DNA of 64,000 nucleotides. Origin: Bacteroides sp. Its GTDB lineage: Bacteria > Bacteroidota > Bacteroidia > Bacteroidales > Bacteroidaceae. Shown here piece after piece: positions 26,853 to 36,633 of the stretch (positions within the stretch are counted from its first letter, which is position 1; each line of letters starts with the position of its first letter). Made by a program: the position numbers and the translations under genes. The notes under the pieces are model-generated. The model ran no database searches, was not told the origin of the DNA, and saw only the letters and a program-made list of their open reading frames with translations. The stretch lies in contig JAJQAY010000068.1 in assembly GCA_021203515.1 (NCBI GenBank), positions 1-64,000 of the forward strand, in the 5' to 3' direction.

Positions 26853-27935
26853 GTGAATGCAATTCGACAGTTACTTTTCCGGCAGTTTAAGAAGGCTGAG
26901 ACACGCAAGCACGAGCTAAACTATTTGTTTTGGGAATGTACCACCCGATGCAATTTGAGTTGCAGGCATTGCGGCAGCGATTGTGCAAAAGACAGTTTGT
27001 ATAAAGACATGCCTTTGGCCGATTTTCTTGGCGCCTTAGATACCATTCCGTCCCCTTCTGATAACTTCACGATAGTGCTTACCGGAGGCGAACCGTTATT
27101 ACGTAAAGACCTGGAACTTTGCGGTCGGGAAATCAGGAAAAGAGGTTTTCGGTGGAGTATGGTTTCCAATGGCTATCTGTATGATGAGGCGAAACATGTG
27201 TCTTTGCTGAATGCCGGGCTTTGAGCACTCACCATTAGTGTGGACGGACTGGAACAGTCGCACAACTGGCTGAGGAATAATGATAAGAGTTTCGAACGGG
27301 TAGATGTTGCAATCGGTTTGGCTGCTAGTGCCGGACAGATAAACTTTGACGTGGTTACTTGTGTCAATCAGCGAAACTTTGCAGAACTCAAAGATATAAG
27401 ACGGTATTTGATAGCCAAAGGAGTGAAGTCCTGGCGCTTGTTCACCATTATTCCTATCGGCAGAGCGAAAGACGATAAGGAGATGTTTCTGTCGGCCGCT
27501 CAATTTAAAGGATTGATGGGCTTCATCGTAGCATCGCGGCAGACGGATGAAATCGAAGTCAAATTCAGTTGTGAAGGATTTGTCGGAGAGTATGAGGCGA
27601 AGGTGCGCGACGCCGGGTTCTTCTGTCGGGCGGGAATAAATATAGGCTCAGTCCTGATTGACGGCTCAATCTCCGCTTGTCCCAATATTGACCGGACATT
27701 TGCACAAGGTAATATCTATCGGGATAACTTCTATTCCGTCTGGCAAACCCGATACGGAGCATTCAGGGACAGAAGATGGACCAGAACCGGAAAATGTGCA
27801 ACCTGCAAGGAGTACAAACATTGCCAGGCAACGGCTTTCACTATTGGCATGGGGATAAGAAGAGCGTATTCGTATGCCATCATGAACAAATCCGGTCTGG
27901 GTAAGGACAAGGTACATGAAGCAATATCAGTTTAA
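26853..27935 (+). pseudogene. Radical SAM/SPASM protein of the rSAM/lipoprotein system, interrupted by TGA
   Basis: Radical SAM enzyme expected to modify or help mature the adjacent lipoprotein. The [4Fe-4S] motif is CNLSCRHC near residues 33-40. GGEPLLRKD and VSNGYLYDE follow, then a C-terminal SPASM-type region with CRAG, CPN and CATCKEYKHC. A TGA at 27222-27224 stops the frame after NAGL, and the same frame continues ALTISVDGLEQSHNWL, the normal next strand. TGA is one C-to-T change from CGA. Start taken at GTG 26853. Read-through length is 360 residues. The last 9 bases overlap the convergent Mfa2-like gene. Confidence 0.85.
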
Positions 27936-28885
27936 GGTCGGTACATCAATGTTTTCGTTTTCTTCATTCCAGTTGTCCACATTGAAGTCGCCCGACGACT
28001 CATCCGAGAATATATCTCCCAGACTCAGTGTCAGATTAAGCCTCGTATTGGCGGTTAGCGGAGATTTCAAAGTCTGCTTGAAACTTTTCACCGCACCGTT
28101 TTTCAGTATTATCGACAGTTGAAATTCCGGTTTCCCGGCAGAGGGGAAAAGCATGACGGTGGCGTTGCTCATTTGTGTGCCGTCTGTGGAACGTACCAAG
28201 GGAAAGGCGATGGTGCGGGGAGTGCCTTGCGGCTTCCCGGTGTAGTAATTCAGTTCGCTATATATGTTGGTTATGCGTACGGCTACGCTGTCTATGCTGG
28301 AACTCAAGACACCATTATCTTTATTCTTCACGGTCACTTTCAGACCGGCAACCACCCTTTTCAGAGAAGCCTTCAGGCTTTCACTGCCTACCTTGGCTGG
28401 CTGCACGGCATATACCAGGTCGTACACCGGATAGTAAATAGTATCGGCCGATATTTGATAGATGCCGAGCGCTTGTTTGGACATATCTTCTCCGATAGCC
28501 AAGGCTGCCTCTTTTACGGCAGGGTATGCGTAAATCGGTTCCTTGTATTGGGGAGTTCCCCAATAAATCATATTGTAAGTACCTGTGGCAACATAATCCG
28601 CCGGTTGATGGCTCCGTCATAAAGCGCACCGTCCTTCACATGGTAATAACCGTCAAAAGGCGTCAGCTTATTATTCACATAGTTACCATAATAAATAGAA
28701 CTGTTTGCATTGCAGGCGGCAACGGTCAGAATGCCGGTCAAGGGGCTTTGTCCGCTTGCTGTGCTTACGCTCATCTCCAACGCCGGGCTGATAAGATGCA
28801 TATCGTCCGACCCATTACAATTGCCATCATCCGAGCAGCCTGCCATAAAAGCCGCTACGGCTGTGAGTGCTATTAATTTCTTCAT
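27927..28885 (-). pseudogene. FimB/Mfa2-like fimbrial anchor lipoprotein, frameshifted
   Basis: Outer-membrane lipoprotein resembling the minor fimbrial subunits that anchor Bacteroidales fimbriae. Lipobox MAGC near residue 17. The body has two beta-rich halves, with LKRVVAGLKVTVKNKD and the later SIILKNGAVKSFKQTL fitting Mfa2-type folds. A base is missing in the pair at 28603-28604: with CCC the frame reads INPADYVATGTYNMIYWG; as sequenced it ends LPQVLTI. Corrected length is 319 residues. No fimbrial major subunit lies next to it; the fimbrillin at 42.2 kb is the nearest relative. Family call is moderate. Confidence 0.7.
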
Positions 28886-29027
28886 TGTCTGTTAAGTTTT
28901 AGGTTTCTTCTGTAGAGAACACCTCTTAACTCAAATGGTTCTGAAACAAGCTACCCGAATGGTAATTTTATGAGAAATGAATAAAGACTTAAGAGAATAG
29001 AGTCAGGCAATGATTTTTAGGATGCAT

Positions 29028-29566
29028 CTATTTTACTATCCAACTAACGATTTTCTCATCCAGCGGATCTATATTCGATGCATAAGAAGCTACCCACTTC
29101 CCATTTTCATCAATCAGGAATTTATGGAAGTTCCATCCCACCTTGGCATCTGCAACGCCATTTTCACTTTTCTGGGTAAGCCATTGGTAGAGGGGGCTAT
29201 ATCTTTTCCTTTTACTGAAATCTTTGCCATCATGGGAAATGTAACCCCATAGTTCAGCGTGCAGAACTTCTTGATTTCCTCGTTAGTGCCGGGTTCCTGA
29301 TGTAAAAAATTGTTAGCAGGGAAGCCTATTACTACAAAGCTATCTTTTCCGTATTGGGTATATAATTCTTCGAGTTTGGCATATTGGGGTGTAAAACCAC
29401 ATTTGGATGCAACATTAACAACCAACACTTTCTTTCCTTTGAACGTGGAAAGCGGTAAGTCTTTCCCGTCAATTGTCTGTACTGTGAAGTCATAAAAACT
29501 TTTTTGCTGCGCATTAGTTATTGTTACCATTATTAGCAGAATTAGAGTCGTTAAATATCTTTTCAT
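29028..29566 (-). pseudogene. Exported glutathione peroxidase-like protein, frameshifted near the end
   Basis: Thiol peroxidase of the glutathione peroxidase family. I start at [13 protein letters not shown] (29566), a signal peptide ending TNAQ, so it acts in the periplasm. The active-site cysteine lies in [19 protein letters not shown]; the second conserved motif is [13 protein letters not shown]. One base is missing in the run at 29192-29196 (G5 on the plus strand). Restored, the end reads [20 protein letters not shown], then [17 protein letters not shown], with the conserved Trp, and stops at TAG 29028-29030, 179 residues. As sequenced, the Trp-containing end is lost. Confidence 0.85.
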
Positions 29567-29670
29567 TTTGATTGCTCTATCGGTGATACTATCGATAACA
29601 AATGAGAGGGCAAAAAAGTTCTTAGGCATAGTGTATCGAACCGGTTCTTACCACTGTCAGGGAAGAAGCC

Positions 29671-29763
29671 CGCCGACCCTCGATGCACAAGATGGCATCT
29701 TGAGCAACATAAGATGCCATCTTGTACTGCATAAGATGCCATCTTGTGCATCGAGGGTCGGCG
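29671..29763. repeat. Perfect 31-base inverted repeat enclosing a 22-base palindrome array
   Basis: Arms 29671-29701 and 29733-29763 are exact reverse complements (31 of 31). Inside, AAGATGxCATCTT starts at 29689, 29711 and 29733, exactly 22 bases apart; each is itself a palindrome (the first carries one G for C). It lies between the divergent glutathione peroxidase and methyltransferase genes, and no gene is seen in 29567-29865. Confidence 0.85.
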
Positions 29764-29811
29764 AGCTTCTGTTCTTTCCTATTCTCGTAGTGAACTTTCC
29801 TATACTAAGAC

Positions 29812-29842
29812 TTGTCTTTCGCACCCGAATACCGTACATTTG
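29812..29842 (+). promoter_or_regulatory. Promoter of the methyltransferase-like gene
   Basis: TTG at 29812-29814 and TACATTTG at 29835-29842, 20 bases apart, lie 23 bases before the start codon. Confidence 0.55.
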
Positions 29843-29865
29843 CGGTGATATAAACATCAGTTGCC

Positions 29866-30498
29866 ATGAACCGTATCACACTTGCTTTGAAGCGTCCTTT
29901 TATCTGGCTCTGCCGTTTTCGCCATCGTTGCGGATACGGGGTGCATTCGCCTTTTGCTTTCAACCTGATAACGAACGTCATTTATGAAAAGATGCCTTAC
30001 TATAAATACAAGGATTTGACACTGGAACAGAAACGGCTTGCGTCGCAGAAGGAACGGCATTGGAACTATGAATCGAAAAAGGTGAAGCAGTTATTGTTCC
30101 GGTTGGTCAATTACGCCCAGCCCGATACGATTGTGGATGTGGGTACGCTGGCGGCTTCTTCTCTCTACCTGAAGGCAGGACGGGAAAAGGCCGACTACAC
30201 CTCCGCCACCGACCTCTCCGAACTCTTTCTGGAAAATGGTGTCCCCGTCGGTTTCCTCTATTTACACGACTATCGTCATCCGGAATTTATGGAAGAAGTC
30301 TTCCGCATTTGCGCCGCGCGTACCACCGACCAGTCTGTTTTTGTGATTGAAGGCATCCGTTACACTTCGCGTATGCGCGCCATCTGGAAGCGGATGCAGC
30401 AGAATGAACGTGCAGGCATCACCTTCGACCTTTACGAGCTTGGCATCATCTTCTTCGATAAAACCAAGATAAAACAAGACTATATTATCAACTTTTGA
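29866..30498 (+). CDS. SAM-dependent methyltransferase-like protein
   Basis: The N-terminal motif [12 protein letters not shown] is the hallmark of a Bacteroidetes group of class I methyltransferase-like proteins. The SAM-binding region is degenerate: [15 protein letters not shown] stands where DxGxGxG is expected, so methyl transfer is uncertain. 210 residues, intact. The ATP:cobalamin adenosyltransferase gene follows closely (42-base gap), so the two are likely co-transcribed. Confidence 0.75.
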   Translation: MNRITLALKRPFIWLCRFRHRCGYGVHSPFAFNLITNVIYEKMPYYKYKDLTLEQKRLASQKERHWNYESKKVKQLLFRLVNYAQPDTIVDVGTLAASSLYLKAGREKADYTSATDLSELFLENGVPVGFLYLHDYRHPEFMEEVFRICAARTTDQSVFVIEGIRYTSRMRAIWKRMQQNERAGITFDLYELGIIFFDKTKIKQDYIINF

Positions 30499-30539
30499 TT
30501 ATCTTTACTCGTTACTCATTGAAAACAACTATTCCGCTT

Positions 30540-31091
30540 ATGAAAAAAAGTCTTGTTTATACAAAAACCGGAGATAAAGGGACTACCTCTCTCGTGGGAG
30601 GTACCCGCGTACCTAAAACCCATATCCGGCTGGAAGCTTATGGCACGGTGGACGAACTAAGTTCGCATTTGGGATTGCTCATCACTTACTTGTCCGACGA
30701 ACGCGACCGGACTTTCCTGCAACAAGTGCAGGACAAACTCTTTGCTGTGGGGTCCCACCTTGCCACCGACAAGGAGCATACCCGGCTTCGCGACGTAAGT
30801 ATTATCACCCCGCAGCAAATAGAAACGATAGAGCATGAGATTGACCGCCTGGATGAAATGCTTCCGCCTCTATCTGCTTTCGTGCTGCCCGGCGGAAGTC
30901 GGGGAGCTGCCGTTTGCCATATCTGCCGTACTGTTTGCCGTCGTGCCGAACGTCGTATTCTTGCGTTGGCCGAGCAAGTGGAAATTTCTTCCGAGTTGCT
31001 GGCTTATATGAACCGTTTGTCTGATTATTTGTTCGTTCTTTCGCGAAAAGTAAACCAAGACGAGAAAAAAAGAAGAAATATTTTGGAATAA
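30540..31091 (+). CDS. PduO-type ATP:cob(I)alamin adenosyltransferase
   Basis: Attaches the adenosyl group to cob(I)alamin to make coenzyme B12. I start at [14 protein letters not shown] (30540); an upstream in-frame start would add 15 unlikely residues. Family motifs: [19 protein letters not shown] at the N-terminus (ATP site), ELSSHLG, and [12 protein letters not shown] near residue 130. Length 183, complete. It probably shares a transcript with the methyltransferase-like gene. Confidence 0.92.
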   Translation: MKKSLVYTKTGDKGTTSLVGGTRVPKTHIRLEAYGTVDELSSHLGLLITYLSDERDRTFLQQVQDKLFAVGSHLATDKEHTRLRDVSIITPQQIETIEHEIDRLDEMLPPLSAFVLPGGSRGAAVCHICRTVCRRAERRILALAEQVEISSELLAYMNRLSDYLFVLSRKVNQDEKKRRNILE

Positions 31092-31126
31092 TAGTTGTAA
31101 GTGAGATAATTTATTATACTTTTGCC

Positions 31127-31134
31127 GAAAAATA
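31127..31134 (+). promoter_or_regulatory. Promoter -7 element of the DUF2795-like gene
   Basis: TACTTTTG fits TAnnTTTG, 42 bases before the start codon. No -33 partner at the right spacing. Confidence 0.4.
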
Positions 31135-31176
31135 AAAAGTAGGACTTAATATTTACAATCTTAATACTTAGAGACT

Positions 31177-31398
31177 ATGTATTGGACATTGGAATTAGCA
31201 TCTAAATTGGAAGATGCTCCTTGGCCGGCAACTAAGGACGAACTGATTGATTATGCCATGCGCTCGGGCGCTCCGCTTGAGGTGATTGAAAACCTCCAAG
31301 AGATGGAAGATGAAGGCGAAATTTATGAAAGCATTGAAGACATTTGGCCGGATTATCCCAGCAAAGAGGACTTTTTCTTCAATGAAGAGGAGTATTGA
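31177..31398 (+). CDS. DUF2795-domain small acidic protein
   Basis: Cytosolic, 73 residues, strongly acidic C-terminus (DFFFNEEEY). The N-terminal part (ELASKLEDAPWPATKDELID) matches the small DUF2795 family. It is flanked by a promoter element and a strong terminator, so it is a single-gene unit. Function unknown. Confidence 0.8.
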   Translation: MYWTLELASKLEDAPWPATKDELIDYAMRSGAPLEVIENLQEMEDEGEIYESIEDIWPDYPSKEDFFFNEEEY

Positions 31399-31450
31399 TG
31401 CACGTTGAATAATGCTTGTCCTCCTCTTTGAGGATAAGATAAAAAATAGA

Positions 31451-31504
31451 AAGAGGTGGTTTGAAAGCCCTTGCTGTGGGTGAACAACCACCTCTTTTCT
31501 TTTC
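31451..31504 (+). terminator. Terminator of the DUF2795-like gene
   Basis: AAGAGGTGGTT (31451-31461) pairs with AACCACCTCTT (31486-31496), followed by TTCTTTTC. Confidence 0.85.
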
Positions 31505-31525
31505 TAACCCCCCCCGTTATATTAT

Positions 31526-33957
31526 ATGATGAAGACACCAGTCGAAACGGCACACCGCCTGCCTGAGTTGAGAGAACACCATTTGCCCGAAGATTGCAGG
31601 GATAGTGTAAAGGAACTTTTGAAGAGTACGTATGGTTACGAGCAATTCCGTAATCTCGAAATATATCAAGACCTGTCCCAAGGTAAGGATACGCTGTGCA
31701 TTTCGCAGGGACAATTGATAGAGAACGTTATCTGCGAAGCAGAAAAAGCCCATACCGGAGGCGTGCAACCCGATAACATATTGCTGACAGCCCCCACCGG
31801 TGCGGGCAAATCACTGCTGTTCCAGCTTCCCGCCATCTACTTGGGACAGGAATATAATCTGCTGACCATTGCGGTTTCTCCTTTGAAGGCCTTGATTGTA
31901 GACCAGGTGGAGGGCTTGCAGGATTTGGGTTACGAACGGGTGGCGTATGCGTCTTCCGACCTCTCTCCGGAACAAAAGATGGAAGTTTACCGGCAAGTGC
32001 GCGAGGGGGAGATTGATTTGTTTTATCTCTCGCCGGAGTTGCTGCTTTCTTATGACATCAAGCATTTTGTAGGCAATCGCCGCGTCGGTATGGTGGTTAT
32101 CGACGAGGCGCACACGGTGACTACCTGGGGTAAGGAGTTCCGGGTGGATTACTGGTTCCTGGGGCGTTATCCGAACAGGCTGAAAGAAAGTCTCGGCTAT
32201 ACCTTCCCGTTGTTTGCGCTGACGGCTACGGCGGTGTGGAACCCGGATGGAGGCAATGATATGGTGTTTGAAACCATTCGTTCGTTGCAGATGGAGCCGT
32301 GCGTGCTTTATGTCGGCACGGTGAAGCGGCGGAACATCGGTTTCGACATCCGGCAGCTTGCATTGGAAGAGGGGGAACCTATGATAAAGGCAAGCAACGC
32401 GTCATAGCCGCCCGGGTGGAAGACTTCCTGGACGGGCACAAGACGCTGCTTTATTATCCTTTTGCCGGTGGCATCGACATGCGGTTGAAGACGTGGGTGC
32501 GCCCTGCCGACTGGAATTTGGTGGCCTCTTATTATGGAAAGAAGGATAAGGAGCAGAAAGCAACCATCATACAAGAGTTCAAAGAAGGGACGAAACGGAT
32601 GATTGTTGCCACGAAAGCTTTCGGTATGGGTGTGGACATCAGTGGCATCGACCGCGTTTATCATGTGGCACTGTCCAGTACGTTTGTCGATTATATTCAG
32701 GAGATTGGTCGTGCGGCACGTGATGAGGATGTTCAGGGCGTTTCGGCTACCGACTATCACGAACGCGATTTTTATTATATGAAGCGTCTGCACCAGATGG
32801 GTAATATTGCGCAGGAGCAGTTGGAGCTGATACTGAAGAAGCCCATGGAAGTGTACCACATGAAAGGGAACAAGACGGAAATGTTGGTGTCCTTGTCCGA
32901 CTTCGAGTTTGTGGTGAAGTTGCCCCGCACGAAGAACAAGCTGGAGTATGAAGCGGAACTGGGGCAACTCATTAAAACCGCTCTGCTATGGCTGGAAGAT
33001 GATTTGGTGAAACGCTATGGAAAATATTTGCTGGAGGTAAGTCCGCAGAACCTCCTGACGGAAGGCTATATCCAGGATAAGACGGGGGATGCTTTCGCCC
33101 GTGAGTTCCAGTCTTACCTGACGAAGGTGGAAGGCGAGGAAGGCGTGTATAAGGTGCGCCTCGACAACCTGTGGGAGGAACGCTCTCCGGGACTGGGCTA
33201 CAGGGAGTTCAAGCAAAAGCTGAATAGCGGTCAGTTGTGGGAAGGCTCGCGCGCGGTGGCTGTGGGCAAGCACGAGGTGTTGCTGAAGGAGAATGCGGAG
33301 GTTATCGGTCAGCGGTTGGACGGGCTGTTCAAGAGCTTGATTACTATGCTAAAGACCGCGTTGCTGAAATCCAAAGGTCGCTTTGATGAAGAAGAACTGC
33401 GTGCCGTCTTTGCCGAGCACGGAATGGATGTGCCGTCTGCAAAGCGCTTTATCGGTTCCTTGCTGGAGAGCCGTACCGAAGAGGGGCGCAGTGTGAGCTA
33501 TATCAGTAGCATCAAGAAGAAAGACTCCAACGAACTTTCTTTTACGGTGACGAAAGGGTTCGACCTGCTTTTGTCCCGTTATCAGAAACTCTTCAGCCAA
33601 CGCATCGTGGGGAGCAAGGGAGCGTGTCTACAGTTCTACTGCACGCCTTTCTCCGATTTGAATATGCTGCTCAATCTGCTGTCCATGCTCGACTGTCTTT
33701 CGTTCAGCGTAGAAGGCGGCGGCACGCCTTGCGTCCACGTCTGCTTCAACGAGCCTGAACTCTTGCAGCAGTTGGCCGACTCCAATGAATATCACAACCT
33801 CATTCTGGATACCAACGAACGGATATTCGAAGAGCAAATAGAACTGTTTACTTTATTCTTCGGAACGGATAAGTTGACGGATGAACAGCACTGGGACTTT
33901 ATCGAAGGCTACTTCACCGGAACGGGGCTGGAAGAACTGAAACAGAAGTTTACCTGA
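31526..33957 (+). pseudogene. RecQ-like superfamily 2 DNA helicase, frameshifted
   Basis: ATP-dependent helicase of about 810 residues. Motifs in order: Walker A in LTAPTGAGKSLLFQLPAIYL (about 88-107), SPLKALIVDQV, the DEAH box in VVIDEAHTVTTWG, then in the second RecA domain TKAFGMGVDISGIDRV and the RecQ-type motif VI QEIGRAARDED. The remaining 400 residues resemble no domain I can name. A base is missing in the G5 run at 32371-32375; with G6, EEGGTYDKGKQRVIAARVED is continuous. As sequenced, only the first RecA domain would be made. Whether it is a true RecQ is uncertain because an RQC/HRDC end is not seen. Confidence 0.83.
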
Positions 33958-33985
33958 TAACCGGAGGGATTGAGAGGTCAGTCGC

Positions 33986-34156
33986 ATTTCACCACAGAGG
34001 ACACAGAGTCTCACAGAGTTAAGAGAAAGATTAAAGAAACGCAGATTAACGCAAATTCACGCAGATTATTTATGATAGAGTTCCCTTTGCGAAAATCTGC
34101 GTTAATCTGCGTTTAATAAAATACTCTGTGAGACTCTGTGTCCTCTGTGGTGAAAT
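33986..34156. repeat. Nested long inverted repeat (171 bases)
   Basis: Outer arms 33986-34019 and 34123-34156 are exact reverse complements over 34 bases and are built of CACAGAG-like words. Inner arms 34037-34053 and 34098-34114 match over 17 bases (AAACGCAGATTAACGCA). It fills the gap between the helicase stop and the DUF3037 gene, with no gene in 33958-34212. In RNA it would fold into one long hairpin able to serve both convergent genes. No transposase accompanies it; it resembles a mobile miniature element or an interspersed repeat. Confidence 0.85.
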
Positions 34157-34212
34157 ACTGAGCCGGAATGAAATGCTTGTCTCAGTTTTGGCACAGTCCT
34201 TATTGAAAAGGG

Positions 34213-34596
34213 TTACAACACCAGCTCCCTAAACAGCCTTTCCAGCGTTTCTTCCAGATTATCGGAGAACCCTGCATGAGGACGGGAAGTCTGGATGCAG
34301 GAGCTCCTTACAGCGGTGAGCCACCGGAAGCGTTCGGGCACTTCGAGTGCCGCCATCGGGCCTCCGTCTTTATCTCCAGAGCATATCTTCCTGAATACCT
34401 GCAAGTGGGCGGACGCCAGTTCCGGGTCTAGCTCGGAGGCATGCAGTTTCAGTTTACCCTCGTCTATATGGCAAAGCGAGCGGATGAAGTCCGCCTTTTT
34501 GGAGAACAGAATGACGCCCACATTAAAGAACTCTTCCCGTTCTACTTTGGGAACCAAGCGAATGACCGCGTATTCATATAAGTGTTTTCCTTGCAT
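34213..34596 (-). CDS. DUF3037 protein
   Basis: Cytosolic, 127 residues. The opening YEYAVIRLVPKVEREEFFNV is characteristic of DUF3037. The start overlaps the end of the HipA-like kinase gene by 23 bases, so the two are translationally coupled. The same pair recurs across bacteria, suggesting that they act together. Function unknown. Confidence 0.85.
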   Translation of the reverse strand: MQGKHLYEYAVIRLVPKVEREEFFNVGVILFSKKADFIRSLCHIDEGKLKLHASELDPELASAHLQVFRKICSGDKDGGPMAALEVPERFRWLTAVRSSCIQTSRPHAGFSDNLEETLERLFRELVL

Positions 34597-35359
34597 CTTG
34601 CGCTTCTTTTACAAATGTTTCGGAATGTGCCAGTCTTTCGGTCAGAAAGCGGGTATATACTTCTCTTATTTCTTCGGGAGTTTCGGACGTGTCGTTCCAC
34701 TGCAACCAGTCGTCGGGCAGCAGGGCTACGATGGATTGTATCTTTTCCTCCGTCAGCAGGGTGCTGAGTTCCGCATCTGCCTTTTCGAGCAGGGAGGCTT
34801 GGGGCAGCAATACATGGCCCTTGATATAACTGAACGGGCTTTGCGCATGTTTCTCCCAGTCCACCCACGAGTGGTGGAAGTAGAGCGAAGCGCCGTGGTC
34901 TATCAACCAAAGCTTCTTGTGCCACGTCAGCATGTTGGTGTTGCGAAAGGTGCGGTCGATGTTAGTCAGATAGCTGTCCAGCCAAACGATGCGGGAGGCT
35001 TGCTCAGCATCGATATGCGTGACTGCGGGGTCGAAGGTGAGAGCACCGGACAGGAAATGCAGGTCCAGGTTCAAGCCCCTGCTTCCTTGCAGCAGATCTT
35101 GTATCTCCTCGTCTCCCTCGGTGTGCCCGAAGGCTTCGTCCAGGTTCAGGAACACAAGTTCCGGCACACGGAAATCCAATGCACGTGCTATTTCTCCGCC
35201 TATCAACTCGGCTATCAGCGCTTTGGTGCCATGTCCGGCGCCACGGAACTTGACGACATACTTAAATTCGTCGTCCGCCTCGGCCAGTGCAGGCAGCGAG
35301 CCTCCTTCGCGTAGTGGGGTGATGTATCGGGTCAGGTTGACTGTACGTAATTCTATCAT
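34574..35359 (-). CDS. HipA-like kinase
   Basis: Kinase-fold protein of 261 residues resembling the HipA_2 branch. Visible motifs: FKYVVKFRGAGHGTKALIAE near residue 32 (nucleotide site), VWLDSYLTNIDRTFRNTNML (catalytic loop, D and N in the expected order) and LWLIDHGASLYF (metal-binding D). It lacks the HipB-type DNA-binding antitoxin next door; instead DUF3037 overlaps its 3' end. The GNAT gene upstream (24 bases) may share its transcript. Target unknown. Confidence 0.85.
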   Translation of the reverse strand: MIELRTVNLTRYITPLREGGSLPALAEADDEFKYVVKFRGAGHGTKALIAELIGGEIARALDFRVPELVFLNLDEAFGHTEGDEEIQDLLQGSRGLNLDLHFLSGALTFDPAVTHIDAEQASRIVWLDSYLTNIDRTFRNTNMLTWHKKLWLIDHGASLYFHHSWVDWEKHAQSPFSYIKGHVLLPQASLLEKADAELSTLLTEEKIQSIVALLPDDWLQWNDTSETPEEIREVYTRFLTERLAHSETFVKEAQDARKTLI

Positions 35360-35383
35360 ATTCTATTATTAACGGTTCTTTTT

Positions 35384-35884
35384 TCAGGATTGTTCGATTT
35401 TCTGGAAGGCCAGCCTTTCGTCTCCGTTCAGCAGGTAAATGATGCCGCAATACCGGAAGCCATGCTTTTTGAGGATGTGTTGCAGGATGCGGTTGTCGCG
35501 ATGGGTGTCGGCACGCAGGTTCTGGATTTGCTCATAGCGCCACTGCAGGCAGGCGGCCGCCACTCCTTTGCTGTCTTCCGTGCTTGCCAGCCGGTGGATG
35601 ACACCGTAAGGAAGGGTATCTTCCAGCCATTCGCCTTCGTAGATGCGTGCATAAGTCGGGTCGTTTCCCCGGATAAAGGCGAAGGTGCCTATTATCTCCC
35701 GGTTCTCGTTGAGGCAGACGTAGCTGTTTCCGTCCGCAATATCTTTCCGGATAATCTTGTCGGTGGGGTAGCCGCCCGTCCACTGCTTCATATTGTCGTC
35801 CTTGCGCATGATGCGCTTGGCTTGCTCGAAGATGTCCATAAGGCAATCCAGTTCGGCAGGTTTTGTCTTTCTGATTTCTATCAT
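35384..35884 (-). CDS. GNAT family N-acetyltransferase
   Basis: Acetyl-CoA-dependent transferase, 166 residues. N-terminal MIEIRKTKPAELDCLMDIFE, central EIIGTFAFIRGNDPTYARIY, then VIHRLASTEDSKGVAAACLQ with the acetyl-CoA loop region, ending HGFRYCGIIYLLNGDERLAF. Substrate unknown. Intact and possibly first gene of the HipA-like/DUF3037 transcript. Confidence 0.9.
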   Translation of the reverse strand: MIEIRKTKPAELDCLMDIFEQAKRIMRKDDNMKQWTGGYPTDKIIRKDIADGNSYVCLNENREIIGTFAFIRGNDPTYARIYEGEWLEDTLPYGVIHRLASTEDSKGVAAACLQWRYEQIQNLRADTHRDNRILQHILKKHGFRYCGIIYLLNGDERLAFQKIEQS

Positions 35885-35937
35885 AAGAAAATTACTGATT
35901 TCTTGTACAAAGATAGCATCTTTGGTGCTTTTATATA

Positions 35938-35945
35938 TATATTTG
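35938..35945 (+). promoter_or_regulatory. Promoter -7 element of the beta-barrel gene
   Basis: TATATTTG at the end of an alternating TA run, 26 bases before the start codon. No good -33 box. Confidence 0.45.
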
Positions 35946-35971
35946 CCCCGAAAAATGAAACATAATGAATT

Positions 35972-36538
35972 ATGAAAAAGATTATTAGTGTTTTTATGAT
36001 AGCTATCTGTTGTTTGGCGATAGCTATGCCTGCACAGGCTCAGTTGCTTAAGTTTGGTGTTAAAGGCGGTGTGAACTTGTCGAAACTGAAGTTGGAAGGA
36101 ATGAAAGATAATTCCACAGGATTTTTCTTTGGTCCTATGGCCGAAGTAACTATTCCTATTATCGGTTTGGGAGTGGACGGTGCTGTACTGTATTCACAAA
36201 AAGGAGAACATGATTTTAAGCAGTCCGGTCTGGATATTCCTATTAATTTGAAGTATTCCATCGGTCTGGGCAGTATGCTGGGAGTTTATTTTGCTGCCGG
36301 TCCTGATTTTTATTTCGACTTCAAGGGAGATAAGAACTTTGCAGACAATATCAAACTGGAGAGAAAGAACGCTCAGGTCGGTCTTAATCTGGGAGCCGGT
36401 TTAAAGCTGGTTAAGCATTTGCAAGTAGGTTTCAACTACAACATTCCGTTTGGGGATGCATTCACTCGGAAAGCTGCGGGAGAAGCCATCGGTGCCAAGA
36501 ACAAGACTTGGCAAGTTTCTGCCGCCTATCTTTTCTGA
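35972..36538 (+). CDS. Outer-membrane beta-barrel protein
   Basis: Signal peptide (about 1-23, ending AQAQ), then 165 residues of alternating hydrophobic/polar strands (FGVKGGVNLSKLKLEG at the start, QVSAAYLF at the end with a terminal aromatic), as in small eight-stranded porin-family/OmpW-like barrels. Single-gene unit with promoter and terminator. Specific role unknown. Confidence 0.85.
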   Translation: MKKIISVFMIAICCLAIAMPAQAQLLKFGVKGGVNLSKLKLEGMKDNSTGFFFGPMAEVTIPIIGLGVDGAVLYSQKGEHDFKQSGLDIPINLKYSIGLGSMLGVYFAAGPDFYFDFKGDKNFADNIKLERKNAQVGLNLGAGLKLVKHLQVGFNYNIPFGDAFTRKAAGEAIGAKNKTWQVSAAYLF

Positions 36539-36569
36539 TGCGGCAACGGTTAGTTTGATTGGTTAAGAA

Positions 36570-36600
36570 GGAAGGGCTCTCCAGGACGGAGGGCCTTTTC
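36570..36600 (+). terminator. Terminator of the beta-barrel gene
   Basis: AAGGGCTCTCC pairs, with one bulge, with GGAGGGCCTT around AGGAC and is followed by TTTC. Confidence 0.65.
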
Positions 36601-36633
36601 TGACAGACAAAACATTTTTAATTCAGGAGGGTT

